64,000 nt of DNA, from positions 12,793 through 76,792 of the forward strand of contig DATFRP010000173.1 of NCBI GenBank assembly GCA_035263125.1, written 5' to 3'. The DNA comes from Gp6-AA40 sp035263125. Its GTDB lineage: Bacteria; Acidobacteriota; Vicinamibacteria; Vicinamibacterales; UBA2999. The position numbers and the translations under genes are program-made. Below are positions 51,748 through 60,898 of this stretch, in pieces (position 1 is the first letter of the stretch; the number at the start of each line of letters is the position of its first letter). Below the pieces are notes generated by a model that had not been told where the DNA came from, did no database searches, and saw nothing but the letters and a program-made list of their open reading frames with translations.

Positions 51748-54096
51748 TCAGAAGCTCACTCCCATTCCGACCGTCCAGTTCGAATGCCGAAGAGGTCCGT
51801 GCAACTGCACCTCGCCTGGCACGATCACGCCGACGCCCTCGATTCTGCCGGCGATGGAGGCATACGACTCCTTCCAGAAATCCGGTTGTTCGGAGATCGA
51901 CTCGCGGAAATCGGTCCGGATATGGAGATGCGGCGTGAAGAAAAACTGGAACCCGGCGCCATACACGAGTGCCGCCTGGAAGATGGAGCCGCCTTCGAGC
52001 GGCGGGTCCGATCCGAAATTCCAGGTCGCAGCGATCAGTCCGACGTCGCGAAACGCCAGGCGTGAAAACCTGCCGCCTCCGATCCCTCCGGTGAGCCGTA
52101 TCAATTGCATCGCCGGGCCGACTGCCGCGTAGGGACGCCATCGCGAGCCGGTGGGTCTGGCGTTGGCAATCACGTTGTAACTGAATTGCCTGATGTGCGC
52201 GGGCGCCGTGAGATCTTCCGGGGACGCGAACGGAGACGTCGCTGTCACCTCCAGAACGGTGTCGCTATAGGTGAAGCCGAACTCGTGCGAGATGTACCGG
52301 TGTGGATTCAGCCTGCCCTTCAGCGCAACGTTCCAGCCTTCCGTCAGCTCAGTATCCAGGTCGGACCGGAACACGGCTTGACCTCCGGCGTTCAAAGGAA
52401 CGATCAGATCGAGCGGCTGCGTAGAGAACAGGCGGTTCGCGAATGTCGAGTAGCCGCCATGGATACTGAATTCCAGCGTCGAGGCGTAGCTTCGGCGCGG
52501 CGCGGCGATGGGGTAGAACGAGGGAGGCCCTTCGTCAGCAGGATCGTCCGGCCCGAGCTCGTGATCCGATGCCGCAATGCCAGGCACGACCCGGAACTCC
52601 TGGCCACCGAATCTGATGACGCGCTCGGTGGATGAATGTTTCTTCAACCCGGCCAGTGCCCCGATTCCGCGCCGCACGCCGGCGTATCCCTGGTAGACGA
52701 TGTTCCCGCGGAACGCGTCGTTCTTGACCCACAGCGTCATGTCGCGGGCGACTCGCTCGATCCCGCGTGGCTTTGGCCGCTCGGACGGCGCCGTGACCGG
52801 CGTGTCGGCCCTGGCCGGCTGCGCGCAGTCGTTCAACCGGACGACGGCGATCCGTCCGTCCGTGATCAGGGCATCACCCGTGGCATTGAACGCGTCCCGC
52901 GGCACCCAGGGGCGATCGACGAGCACCATCGAGTCCACGCACCCGGTGAGGATGAGGTCGTACACGATCTTCTGCCGCTCTTCGTCGATATCGTTGTCGA
53001 TGACGTGAATGAACGTCTTCGCCCGCGTCGCAAATCCGATCCCCGAGTCGTGCGTGGATGACGCCGTCCAGGCCTCGACCCCGTCAAACGTTCCGAGGCT
53101 GCCGAAGACACGCGCATGGTGACGCTTGAAGAACGTGTTGAGCGTTTTGGCGTAGGTGAGCGCCGGTGCGGCGCCGTCGAGGAGCAGAGTGGAGACCGGC
53201 GCCTCGAGGTATCCCTGGTTCTCGACGATCGACCGCAGCGTCGCGTACGTGGAGGCAGAGCTGAGCGCATCGGTCCGGGCCCATCCGGCTGCGTCGAACG
53301 CTCGCATGAGCGCTTCACGTGAGCCGAGGAAGAGCAGGTTCGTCAGGTCCGACGGCACGTTCGTCTTCTCGGTGGCGGTCCTGAACGGCAACGACTTCAC
53401 CAGCGGTGGCACCGCCTGCTCGAACCCAGGTGAGGGAGCCGGCGCGATCGGGCCGAACGATGTGGTCAGCCACAACGGTCGCGTGAGCCGCAGCGTGAGC
53501 TCGGTGCCGGCAGGAAAGATGATCTCCGACTCCGGAATACGAAACGTGGAGACGGACATCGTGACGGTGAAGCCCATGAGCATGGGGTCGAGTGCCCCCG
53601 CAGACACGGCAAGGCCGGCCAGCGTGGTGGAGAGGCTGGAGGTGGCTCTGACGCCTCGAATCAATCCCGTTTCGGCATCGACCGTCTCACGTGCGTCGTC
53701 GATGCCTGCGACGACTGCCTGCAGGGCATGCTCCGTGCCGTCGGGGAGCCGGAGCCGCTCGAAACTGAGCTCGAGGAGCGCGACCTCGCGCGACAAGCCC
53801 AGGCCGACCCGGCGTGTCCGCTCGACGTATCCAGAGATGCTGGATCCCAGAGGAGCCAGCACGAGGTCGCCGTTCTGAATGGGCGCGATCAGCGCGAGGA
53901 CGAGGCCATCGTCCTGTTCGCTGCCGAACGACGAGACCGGCTGCTGCAGCCGCACGTGGAGCACGGTACCTGCGGGGATTTCGTCGGCGGCCCCAGTGCC
54001 CGGCAGCGCGACGAGCAGCAGCCCGAGCAACAGTCCACACCCACACTGCGCCCGCAGCTGGCCGTTGATCGAGGTCGCCATGTCCCCTGCGGGCAT
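51748..54096 (-). CDS. LssY_C-domain protein with C-terminal beta-barrel
   Basis: This 782-residue protein has a signal peptide (ending GTGAA) and a beta-rich N-terminal domain (about 45-230). The LssY_C signature (DLTNLLFLGSREALMRAFDA; GWARTDALSS) spans about 245-440. A C-terminal region of amphipathic strands ends in GVSF, as in outer-membrane proteins (about 540-782). LssY-type domains are linked to secretion and surface functions, but no role is established. Two inverted repeats flank the gene. A later ATG (54081) is equally possible as the start. Confidence 0.78.
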   Translation of the reverse strand: MPAGDMATSINGQLRAQCGCGLLLGLLLVALPGTGAADEIPAGTVLHVRLQQPVSSFGSEQDDGLVLALIAPIQNGDLVLAPLGSSISGYVERTRRVGLGLSREVALLELSFERLRLPDGTEHALQAVVAGIDDARETVDAETGLIRGVRATSSLSTTLAGLAVSAGALDPMLMGFTVTMSVSTFRIPESEIIFPAGTELTLRLTRPLWLTTSFGPIAPAPSPGFEQAVPPLVKSLPFRTATEKTNVPSDLTNLLFLGSREALMRAFDAAGWARTDALSSASTYATLRSIVENQGYLEAPVSTLLLDGAAPALTYAKTLNTFFKRHHARVFGSLGTFDGVEAWTASSTHDSGIGFATRAKTFIHVIDNDIDEERQKIVYDLILTGCVDSMVLVDRPWVPRDAFNATGDALITDGRIAVVRLNDCAQPARADTPVTAPSERPKPRGIERVARDMTLWVKNDAFRGNIVYQGYAGVRRGIGALAGLKKHSSTERVIRFGGQEFRVVPGIAASDHELGPDDPADEGPPSFYPIAAPRRSYASTLEFSIHGGYSTFANRLFSTQPLDLIVPLNAGGQAVFRSDLDTELTEGWNVALKGRLNPHRYISHEFGFTYSDTVLEVTATSPFASPEDLTAPAHIRQFSYNVIANARPTGSRWRPYAAVGPAMQLIRLTGGIGGGRFSRLAFRDVGLIAATWNFGSDPPLEGGSIFQAALVYGAGFQFFFTPHLHIRTDFRESISEQPDFWKESYASIAGRIEGVGVIVPGEVQLHGPLRHSNWTVGMGVSF

Positions 54097-54273
54097 GCCT
54101 GCAGCCGTTCAACTCCAGTGCCAGAGGCCATGCGCCGCTTGGAGCGGACCCTGCGCCGATCACGTCCTCGAAACGTGCTCGGCCCGTGACCGGTCGTGGC
54201 AAGCGGCGAGCCTGGACATCCGCGGCAGAGTGGTCCCCGGAACCGGTCGTTCATGCGGGGAATCAACAATCAC

Positions 54274-54317
54274 CAGTCAACAACAATTCACCAATCAAGG
54301 ATCGTTCATTCGACAAT
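54274..54317. repeat. Right copy of inverted repeat flanking the LssY_C gene
   Basis: Inverse partner of 51619-51662, with the core on the opposite strand. It ends ten bases before the xthA start and is rich in CAA/AATCA words. The rest of the gap 54097-54326 has no gene. Confidence 0.65.
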
Positions 54318-54326
54318 GTGGCTACT

Positions 54327-55076
54327 GTGAAGATCGTCACCTGGAACGTCAACGGGATTCGCAAGCGGCAGGCGGAGGTGCACGAGTTCATCGATCGCGA
54401 GCAGCCCGACGTCCTCTGCCTTCAGGAGATCAAGGCGTCGATGGATCAGCTCCCGGTGTGGCTCTACGACATCGAGGGCTATTGGTGCCGCTGGCACGGC
54501 GAGACAGGCTACTCAGGGGTCGCGCTGCACGTGAAGCAGACCGCGGTCGCCGAGCGCCCCGCGTTCTTTCATCCGTCCTTCGACTACGAACAGCGCATCG
54601 TCACCGTGCGTCTGCCGCAGGCAACCATCGCGTCGATCTACGTGCCGAACGGCGGCAAGGATTTCGCCGCCAAGATGCGGTTTCTCGAAGCGCTCGACGC
54701 CTACGCCGCGGAATTTCAGGCGGCGTCGCTGCCGCTGGTCTTGTGCGGCGACATGAACGTCGCCCGCACCGATCGGGATGTGCACCCGAAGGAGCGTCGG
54801 CCCGGCGTGATCGGCCAGCGAGACGACGAACGCGCGCTCATCGATCGCATCGTCGGTCACGGACTGGTCGACGTGCATCGCAGGCTCGATCCCGACAACA
54901 ACGACCTCTTCACCTGGTGGGCGCCCTGGCGCAACCTGCGCGCACGCAACATCGGCTGGCGCCTGGACCACTTCTTCGCGTCAGAGTCGCTCGCCGCGCA
55001 TGCCACATCCTGCGTCGTCCAACGTGAATTCGGTACCAGCGATCACGGGCCGGTGATAGCTGTGTTTGAAACGTGA
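54327..55076 (+). CDS. xthA: Exodeoxyribonuclease III
   Basis: This 249-residue endonuclease/exonuclease/phosphatase-fold enzyme cuts at abasic sites and removes 3' blocks in base-excision repair. It has (V/M)KIVTWNVNGIRKR, CLQEIKA, GDMNVA, WRLDHFFAS and the final GTSDHGPV with the catalytic His. The GTG at 54327 gives the standard N terminus; the upstream open frame is not protein-like. Its end meets a perfect GC hairpin. Confidence 0.94.
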   Translation: MKIVTWNVNGIRKRQAEVHEFIDREQPDVLCLQEIKASMDQLPVWLYDIEGYWCRWHGETGYSGVALHVKQTAVAERPAFFHPSFDYEQRIVTVRLPQATIASIYVPNGGKDFAAKMRFLEALDAYAAEFQAASLPLVLCGDMNVARTDRDVHPKERRPGVIGQRDDERALIDRIVGHGLVDVHRRLDPDNNDLFTWWAPWRNLRARNIGWRLDHFFASESLAAHATSCVVQREFGTSDHGPVIAVFET

Positions 55077-55078
55077 GA

Positions 55079-55105
55079 GGGCCCAGGGCTCAGGCCCCTG
55101 GGCCC
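55079..55105. terminator. Hairpin between convergent xthA and YkgJ-like genes
   Basis: GGGCCCAGGG pairs with CCCTGGGCCC across a 7-nt loop, two bases after the xthA stop. There is no U-run, but the position between convergent genes suggests a shared 3' end. It belongs to the GGGCCCAGGGCTC family seen at 42690-42720 and 47985-48049. Confidence 0.6.
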
Positions 55106-55111
55106 TGAGGC

Positions 55112-56245
55112 CTACTGTTTCTCAGCATCCGACCACACTCTTGCGAGTTCCTCGCCAACCGCAAGGTGATTCAACAGGTAGTCGGCCTGACGGATCGCTT
55201 CGAGCAGCAGCGCGTCGTCCAAACGTCGCTGTGCGTTGCGGCACTGGCGTGCGGCCTCGACCCGCACGAGCGCGAGCGCTGCTTCGATGCCGCGCACGAT
55301 CGTCTTGACACCGCGTCCCTGATACGCCGTCCACGAGGCGAACGCTTTCGCGGCCAGATAGCGATCGACCGGCGCATGCCATTGCTCCCATGCCGGCCGC
55401 ACGAACGTCGCGTCGGCGTGGTCCAGGCCATCTTCATCGTCTGGCGGCTTGAGATCATCGGGAACAGCCGCAACGACCTCGCGGTGGCGCAGCAGGCCGA
55501 CGTGGAACGCGGGCTCGTCACGCAGATCCACGTACTCGTGTGGCATCTGCGCAACCGCTTCGGACAGCGTCAGCGCTCCGGGTCGCCATTGGGCCAGCCG
55601 TTCCGCGTCCCGCCACAGCGTCGCAACGATCGAGGCCGGGGCGCGCTCGATGTCGCCGCAACGCGCCACCATGTGACCCTCCCAGGCCGCGTAGCCCTCG
55701 ACATCCATCAACATGCGGGGCGTCAGCAACGGTGGCAGATCGTCGTGGGTGACCGCGAGCCCCTCGTAATCCCGTGCCGGGAACGCCGGAGGGTCCGCGA
55801 CGATCTCGACCCGCGCGTCCCGAAACAGCATCGATGCCGCGGTCGGGCAGAAGTGTGAGAGCGAGACGAAGATGCCGCGCGAATCCTGCACGGTAATGCG
55901 CGGAAAGTGACGGCATGTCGCCGGCAGCGCCTCTTCGCCGAGATCGCGGTGGACGATGCAGCACTTGGAGGTCGACGCATAGAACACGCAGCGGTCGTCG
56001 TCATTGCGCTCGAGGATGGCCGCGGCTCCATTGGGGAGATCAGGCTCCACGATGAACGCACCGGTCGTCGTGGCTGTGCCAGAGAGTCTCAGCCTGCCAG
56101 CCGACATTGCATCGCTCAATGACCGGTAGACGGGAAGCTCCACTGGAACATCCCAACCCGCGGAACAGCACGCGCCTGAATCTCGACAGCGATAGTCGGC
56201 GTGAAACGCCAATGCATAGACGCGGATCAAACCGCGGGAACCCAC
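55112..56245 (-). CDS. YkgJ/FliB-type Cys-cluster protein
   Basis: This protein of about 377 residues has a Cys-rich N-terminal cluster (YRCRDSGACCSAGW; then CVFYASTSKCCIVHRDLG; ALPATCRHFPR) as in YkgJ-family and flagellin lysine-N-methylase-like proteins, which bind an iron-sulfur or metal centre. No flagellar genes are nearby, so flagellin as substrate is unsupported. GTG at 56245 with GGAGG upstream is my preferred start, but that sequence lies in an iterated TGAACC repeat (56245-56273), so the true start is unsure. Confidence 0.75.
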   Translation of the reverse strand: MGSRGLIRVYALAFHADYRCRDSGACCSAGWDVPVELPVYRSLSDAMSAGRLRLSGTATTTGAFIVEPDLPNGAAAILERNDDDRCVFYASTSKCCIVHRDLGEEALPATCRHFPRITVQDSRGIFVSLSHFCPTAASMLFRDARVEIVADPPAFPARDYEGLAVTHDDLPPLLTPRMLMDVEGYAAWEGHMVARCGDIERAPASIVATLWRDAERLAQWRPGALTLSEAVAQMPHEYVDLRDEPAFHVGLLRHREVVAAVPDDLKPPDDEDGLDHADATFVRPAWEQWHAPVDRYLAAKAFASWTAYQGRGVKTIVRGIEAALALVRVEAARQCRNAQRRLDDALLLEAIRQADYLLNHLAVGEELARVWSDAEKQ

Positions 56246-56419
56246 TGAACCTCCTGAACCTCTGAACCCATTGACTTGGTTGAGCTTATTTCGCGTACAC
56301 AACTATTACAGAACGTTCGCTCCAGCCTTGCTATGGTTTTGCGGTTTCGTAACGCGATCGTGAAGAGGCCGATCCCATCGACCGGCCTCACACATTCCCC
56401 CCGGAGGAACGCAACCTCG

Positions 56420-57310
56420 ATGGCCACACCGATGCTCATGTACGGACGTAAACATCAGCGGGGGCTGAACTGGATCACCGCCATCGCGATGACGGGATTT
56501 CACATCGGCGCCGTTGCCGCATTGTTCTACGTCGACTACGGCGCGATGCTGGCTGCGCTCATCTTGTACTACGCCGCCGGTATGCTCGGCATCGGCATGG
56601 CGTATCACCGGCTGCTCACGCATCGCAGCTACAAGACGCCGAAGGCGATCGAATACTTCCTCACCATCTGCGGCACACTCGCGCTCGAAGGCGGCCCGAT
56701 CTTCTGGGTTGCCACACACCGCATTCACCATCAGAAGTCGGATCAGGAAGGCGATCCACATACGCCACGCGAGGGCGGGTTCTGGGCCCACATGGGTTGG
56801 ATCCTCACGGGCGAGGGGCTGCATCACGATGCTTCTGTGCTCGCACGCTACGTGCCTGATCTGAGCCGTGATCGCTTCCACGTGGCGCTCTCCAACTGGC
56901 ACTGGGTCACCAACGTCGTCGTCGGCCTCGGCCTCCTCGTGTTCGGCGGCATTCCATACGTGCTGTGGGGCATCTTCTTCCGGACGACCGTCGGCCTGCA
57001 CGCGACGTGGCTCGTGAACTCGGCGACCCACATGTGGGGTTCGCGACGCTTCAAGACGCGCGACGACTCCACGAACAACTGGTGGGTGGCGCTCCTCACC
57101 TTCGGCGAAGGCTGGCACAACAATCATCACGCGCATCCAACCAGCGCGCGACACGGGCTCGCGTGGTACGAACTCGATCAGAACTGGATCGGCATCAGCT
57201 TCCTGAAGATGCTCGGCCTCGCATGGGACGTCAAGGTCGCCAAGGTCAAGCAGCCGCTCCCCGCGACCGAGGAAGTCGTGGCCGGATCGCCGGATGAAGC
57301 AGTCGCGTAG
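56420..57310 (+). CDS. Acyl-CoA/lipid delta-9-type fatty-acid desaturase
   Basis: This 296-residue membrane di-iron enzyme has the three histidine boxes HRLLTH, HRIHH and HNNHH, and four membrane helices. It introduces a double bond into saturated acyl chains, controlling membrane fluidity. The ATG at 56420 follows GGAGGAAC at 56403-56410. It stands alone, with a repeat element downstream and a two-component system beyond. Confidence 0.93.
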   Translation: MATPMLMYGRKHQRGLNWITAIAMTGFHIGAVAALFYVDYGAMLAALILYYAAGMLGIGMAYHRLLTHRSYKTPKAIEYFLTICGTLALEGGPIFWVATHRIHHQKSDQEGDPHTPREGGFWAHMGWILTGEGLHHDASVLARYVPDLSRDRFHVALSNWHWVTNVVVGLGLLVFGGIPYVLWGIFFRTTVGLHATWLVNSATHMWGSRRFKTRDDSTNNWWVALLTFGEGWHNNHHAHPTSARHGLAWYELDQNWIGISFLKMLGLAWDVKVAKVKQPLPATEEVVAGSPDEAVA

Positions 57311-57327
57311 CTTGGCTACGCGCCGTA

Positions 57328-57421
57328 ATTCAAAATGCAAGATGCAAAATGCAAAAGCGGCTTGAGTACTTCGAGCCCATTTGCCTTCTGAATTTTGCAT
57401 TTTGAATTTTGCATTTTGAAT
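57328..57421. repeat. Iterated AAATGCAAAAT inverted-repeat element, second copy
   Basis: AT-rich words AATTCAAAATGC and AAATGCAAAA in the left arm (57328-57355) are inverted in the right arm (57388-57421). The element matches that at 33611-33712. It separates the desaturase from the histidine-kinase gene. Confidence 0.85.
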
Positions 57422-57437
57422 TCCTAAAATCCCGTAT

Positions 57438-58334
57438 GTGACCCGCCGTCAGAAGGCGATCGCGTTTTTCGTCGCGCTGTGCGTCCTGCTGGTCGCGGCG
57501 GCCGTCTCCCTGAACATCGGCTGGATCATCGCCAATGCCGGCCGCATCACGCCGATCGTCTTCGGCATGATCCTTTTTGGCCTCATCATCGCGGGCCTCA
57601 TCATCTACACCGTGTTTCTCGTGCTCGAGATCAAGCGCAACGAGGAACACGACAGTTTCATCAACGCCGTCACCCACGAGCTCAAGACACCGATCGCGTC
57701 GATCAGGCTGTATCTCGAGACCCTGCAGTCGCGTGATGTGAGCGATGCCAGGCGCCGGGAATTCTACGAGATCATGCTGGCCGACGCGGCGCGTCTGCAT
57801 CACACCGTCGACCAGGTGCTCAAGGCGGGCCACGTTCGTGAGAAACACAAAACGGTGGCTCGCGGGCCGGTCGATATGACGGCGCTGGCTTCCGAGTGCA
57901 TCGAACTCGCGGTCGTGCGTCATCACCTGCAGCCTGGCGCCATCGCGCTGCACGCACCCGACGGCCGCGCTCCAATGGTGAGCGGCGACGCCGAAGAGCT
58001 CCGCATTGTGATCACCAATCTCCTCGACAACGCCGTGAAGTACTCGGGCGAGTCGGTCCAGGTGACGGTCGCGGTGGCGGCGCCGGCACCCGACACCGTG
58101 TGGGTGCGGGTGCAGGACCGCGGCGTAGGGATTCCGAGAAAGCAGTTGAAGCGGATCTTCAACCGCTTCTATCGGGTTCAGGCGCGCGGCCTGAGGCAGA
58201 TCAAGGGCACCGGCCTCGGCCTCTACATCGTCCGGGCGATCGCGAGGGCGCACGGCGGACGCGTGTTCGCGCAGAGTGAAGGCGAAGGCCGCGGCGCCAC
58301 GTTCACATTGGAGTTGCCTCGACTGACGACGTGA
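57438..58334 (+). CDS. Sensor histidine kinase
   Basis: This 298-residue kinase has two membrane helices (about 8-30 and 42-64) with only a short loop between, so it senses within the membrane or through other proteins. His80 lies in FINAVTHELKTPIAS; the ATPase domain has NLLDNAVKYS, DRGVGIPR and KGTGLGLYI. GTG at 57438 is the start. The response regulator gene follows 59 bp downstream, separated by a long perfect hairpin. Confidence 0.93.
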   Translation: MTRRQKAIAFFVALCVLLVAAAVSLNIGWIIANAGRITPIVFGMILFGLIIAGLIIYTVFLVLEIKRNEEHDSFINAVTHELKTPIASIRLYLETLQSRDVSDARRREFYEIMLADAARLHHTVDQVLKAGHVREKHKTVARGPVDMTALASECIELAVVRHHLQPGAIALHAPDGRAPMVSGDAEELRIVITNLLDNAVKYSGESVQVTVAVAAPAPDTVWVRVQDRGVGIPRKQLKRIFNRFYRVQARGLRQIKGTGLGLYIVRAIARAHGGRVFAQSEGEGRGATFTLELPRLTT

Positions 58335-58340
58335 GGAATG

Positions 58341-58384
58341 GGGTCGGGAGTCATTTTCAGGAGTCGTAAAATGACTCCCGACCC
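58341..58384. repeat. Perfect 17-bp-stem hairpin between kinase and regulator genes
   Basis: GGGTCGGGAGTCATTTT (58341-58357) pairs exactly with 58368-58384 around a 10-nt loop. It ends nine bases before the regulator ATG. It looks like a REP-type palindrome and lacks a terminal T-run; it may reduce read-through or protect the kinase mRNA end. Confidence 0.85.
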
Positions 58385-58393
58385 TATTCGTCC

Positions 58394-59122
58394 ATGAGCC
58401 GCATTCTGATCGTCGAAGACGAGCAGCATATTTCCGACGGTCTTCGCTTCAATCTCGAGGCCGAAGGACACGAGGCAGTCGTCGCGTCTGATGGTGAGCA
58501 GGCGCTCAATCTGCTCCTCAAAGAACGTCGTACCTTCGACGTCATCGTGCTCGACGTGATGCTGCCCGGCAAGGACGGCTACACGGTGGCCTCCGACCTG
58601 CGTGCGGCCGAGCAGTTCGTGCCGATTCTGATGCTGACGGCACGCGGGCGGCCGGAAGACGTGCTGCGGGGCTTCGAAGCTGGCGCCGACGATTACCTGC
58701 CGAAGCCGTTCGAGCTCGCGATCCTCATCGCGCGCGTCAACGGTCTGCTGCGTCGACGACGATGGAATGAACATGACACGCCGGCACCGGAGACCGCGGC
58801 GACCGATACTTACACGTTTGCGGGGCGGATACTCGACTTCGGCGCCATGGAAGTACGCTGGCGTGACAGGTCGTATCCGTTGACACAGATGGAATGCGAT
58901 CTCCTCAGGTATCTCGTGAAGAACGCGGGTCAGGCCGTGTCGCGCGGCTCGATCCTCGAGGACGTCTGGGATCTGCACGAGAGCACCGACACGCGTGCCA
59001 TCGACAACTTCATCGTGCGACTGCGGCGGTATCTCGAAGATCGACCCGCGTCGCCGAAAATTCTGCAGACAGTACGCGGCGTCGGTTACAAGTTCGTTCC
59101 CGACGCGTCGCCTGATTCCTGA
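58394..59122 (+). CDS. OmpR-family response regulator
   Basis: This 242-residue protein has a receiver domain with acidic pocket EDE (8-10), phospho-acceptor Asp54 (IVLDVMLPG) and Lys104 (LPKPF), then a winged-helix DNA-binding domain (about 140-238; LLRYLVKNAGQAVSRGSILE, RAIDNFIVRLRRYLE). It pairs with the adjacent kinase. Its C-terminal DASPDS runs into an iterated CCTGATT repeat (59107-59145). Confidence 0.95.
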   Translation: MSRILIVEDEQHISDGLRFNLEAEGHEAVVASDGEQALNLLLKERRTFDVIVLDVMLPGKDGYTVASDLRAAEQFVPILMLTARGRPEDVLRGFEAGADDYLPKPFELAILIARVNGLLRRRRWNEHDTPAPETAATDTYTFAGRILDFGAMEVRWRDRSYPLTQMECDLLRYLVKNAGQAVSRGSILEDVWDLHESTDTRAIDNFIVRLRRYLEDRPASPKILQTVRGVGYKFVPDASPDS

Positions 59123-59145
59123 TTCCTGAATCCTGATTCCTGCTC

Positions 59146-60105
59146 TTAGCGGGGCGGCGCTCCTCGACCTGCAGGTTGCGCCTGCGTCGCGCCTCGCCCC
59201 CCGGGTTGTGCCGGAGGTGCTGCAGCAGGCGGTCCCCCGCATCCTTGCTTGCACGGCGGCGGCATCACGTACTTGTCTCTGATCTTCTTGCGGTACTCCG
59301 GATACATCGTCTCGGGCCCGCCGAGGACGGCTTCGAGCGGAATGTTGTAATGCTGAGTCATCTCGTTCATCGCCGGATGTTTGCCGGGCAGGTAGTGCGG
59401 AACGAGTGCGGGATTCTCGTGCAGCGACGGCAGCTCCTCGATCGGCTCGCACGCCGTGAGCGGGAAGTTGTTCGGATTGGTCGTGAGGCGGAAGTTCTCG
59501 GTCAGCACGTACGGCTCCGCCAAGTACACAGGGTCTTCGAGAATGCCGGTCACCGTGAGAAGGTCACCGTGCCTGTTGAAGCGATACGTCAGCGTCGCCC
59601 GGTCGCTGCTGAAGCCGCGGTGGCGCTTGATGTCACCGAGCTTGGCGTGCGTGGTGACTGCGGTGAGCGTGTCGCCCTCCCAGGTACCGGTGGTGAAGCC
59701 GCCATGCGGGTGCGGCGCGTACTTCGACGGATGCGGCCGTCCGTCCATCCAGATGGTCGTCTCGTCGCGATCACCCCACCCCAGGATCTTCCAGGCCAGC
59801 AGCTTCTGCGTCACGGGGTCCGGCACCATGACAAACTGCAGCGGGAACGGACCAACAAGCGCGTAGAACGGCGGGTACATCTGGCACTGACGCTCGGTCG
59901 CGGAGAGGGCGGCGATGTCGTAGCTCAACGCCTTCGCCCGGCCATCTGCGCTGAGCGGCATGCCCAGGAGATCGACCGGTTCGCGCGCGTTGCCGTTGTC
60001 GTTCTGTCCGACGCGCTGCCAGGTGCCGGTGAGATCGACCTGGGCGAACGCGGGCGTCGCCGCGATCACGCACGAGATCAGGACGGCCAATCGAAAGCGA
60101 CGCAT
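59146..60105 (-). CDS. Exported protein of unknown function
   Basis: This 319-residue protein has a signal peptide (1-21, ending TPAFA). Its beta-rich core starts DLTGTWQRV, and a Pro/Gly/Gln/Arg-rich tail follows from about residue 280 after CKQGCGG. It resembles the next protein upstream (both begin DLTG-W after the signal), so they may be distant paralogues. I do not recognise a catalytic motif. It is 4 nt downstream of that gene's stop. Confidence 0.75.
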   Translation of the reverse strand: MRRFRLAVLISCVIAATPAFAQVDLTGTWQRVGQNDNGNAREPVDLLGMPLSADGRAKALSYDIAALSATERQCQMYPPFYALVGPFPLQFVMVPDPVTQKLLAWKILGWGDRDETTIWMDGRPHPSKYAPHPHGGFTTGTWEGDTLTAVTTHAKLGDIKRHRGFSSDRATLTYRFNRHGDLLTVTGILEDPVYLAEPYVLTENFRLTTNPNNFPLTACEPIEELPSLHENPALVPHYLPGKHPAMNEMTQHYNIPLEAVLGGPETMYPEYRKKIRDKYVMPPPCKQGCGGPPAAAPPAQPGGRGATQAQPAGRGAPPR

Positions 60106-60109
60106 GGCT

Positions 60110-60898
60110 TCACCACCTCGCCGAACAGGGGGTCGGGTCCCATCTGGTGCCGTTCGGTTCCTTCTTGAAGAGCGGCGCCGTGAGTCTCGTGTTGCGCAGA
60201 TATTGCGGATCGTCGAGCTGCGTCGTGATCGTGAGCCACTCCTCACCATTCGGGCGCTTGTAGAGATCCCAGTACTCGGTCATGACAGCGTTCTCGCTGT
60301 AGGGAACGCCGTTCTTCCGCAAGTATCCCGCGCGAAGATTCTTGGTGACGACTTGCAGCGATCCGCCGGTTGGACGAACCGGCGGCGTATCCGCGGCGCG
60401 ATCCGCTGGTCTCAACTGCAACGGCACGTTCGGCCCCGGCATCCGCCACTGCGCCTGCGAGACGCCCTGCCAGGTGCGCGGTGCATCGGCGGGCGTCTGG
60501 ACGTTGCCGAATCGAAGGAGTCGCGTCTGCGTGCCCGCGTCGCTCTCGACCTTGAGCGTTGTGTCATCCTGCCAGGTGATGTGAAGCCGACCAGGGACCA
60601 TCATCAACGCGGGCGCACCGTAGGACTTGCATTGCTCGCCTGCGGCTTCGTCTTTCGCCGGATCCCAGGCGTCGGCAACCTTTGCGGCCTCGGGCGTCAT
60701 CTGAACGCCCTGATAGTCGCCTTTCGCAGGCGTCACCATGCGCCAGCGCCAGTCCTGCGTGACGATCGACACCCAATAACCAGTCAGATCGATTGGCGCG
60801 GCAGTACGCGGCGGTTGCGGAGCGCCGCCACCGCGCTGTGCCTCGAGCGCGACGAGCGTGAGCGCCACGAACAACAACGTCGAGGCCGCCCTCTTCAT
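60110..60898 (-). CDS. Exported protein of unknown function, paralogue of its neighbour
   Basis: This 262-residue protein has a signal peptide (MKRAASTLLFVALTLVALEA) and a mature start IDLTGYWVSIVTQDWRWRM. No catalytic motif is evident. AGGGGA precedes the ATG, which overlaps the MBL gene by 4 nt. It forms a leftward three-gene operon: MBL protein, this, and the DLTGTW protein. Confidence 0.75.
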   Translation of the reverse strand: MKRAASTLLFVALTLVALEAQRGGGAPQPPRTAAPIDLTGYWVSIVTQDWRWRMVTPAKGDYQGVQMTPEAAKVADAWDPAKDEAAGEQCKSYGAPALMMVPGRLHITWQDDTTLKVESDAGTQTRLLRFGNVQTPADAPRTWQGVSQAQWRMPGPNVPLQLRPADRAADTPPVRPTGGSLQVVTKNLRAGYLRKNGVPYSENAVMTEYWDLYKRPNGEEWLTITTQLDDPQYLRNTRLTAPLFKKEPNGTRWDPTPCSARW

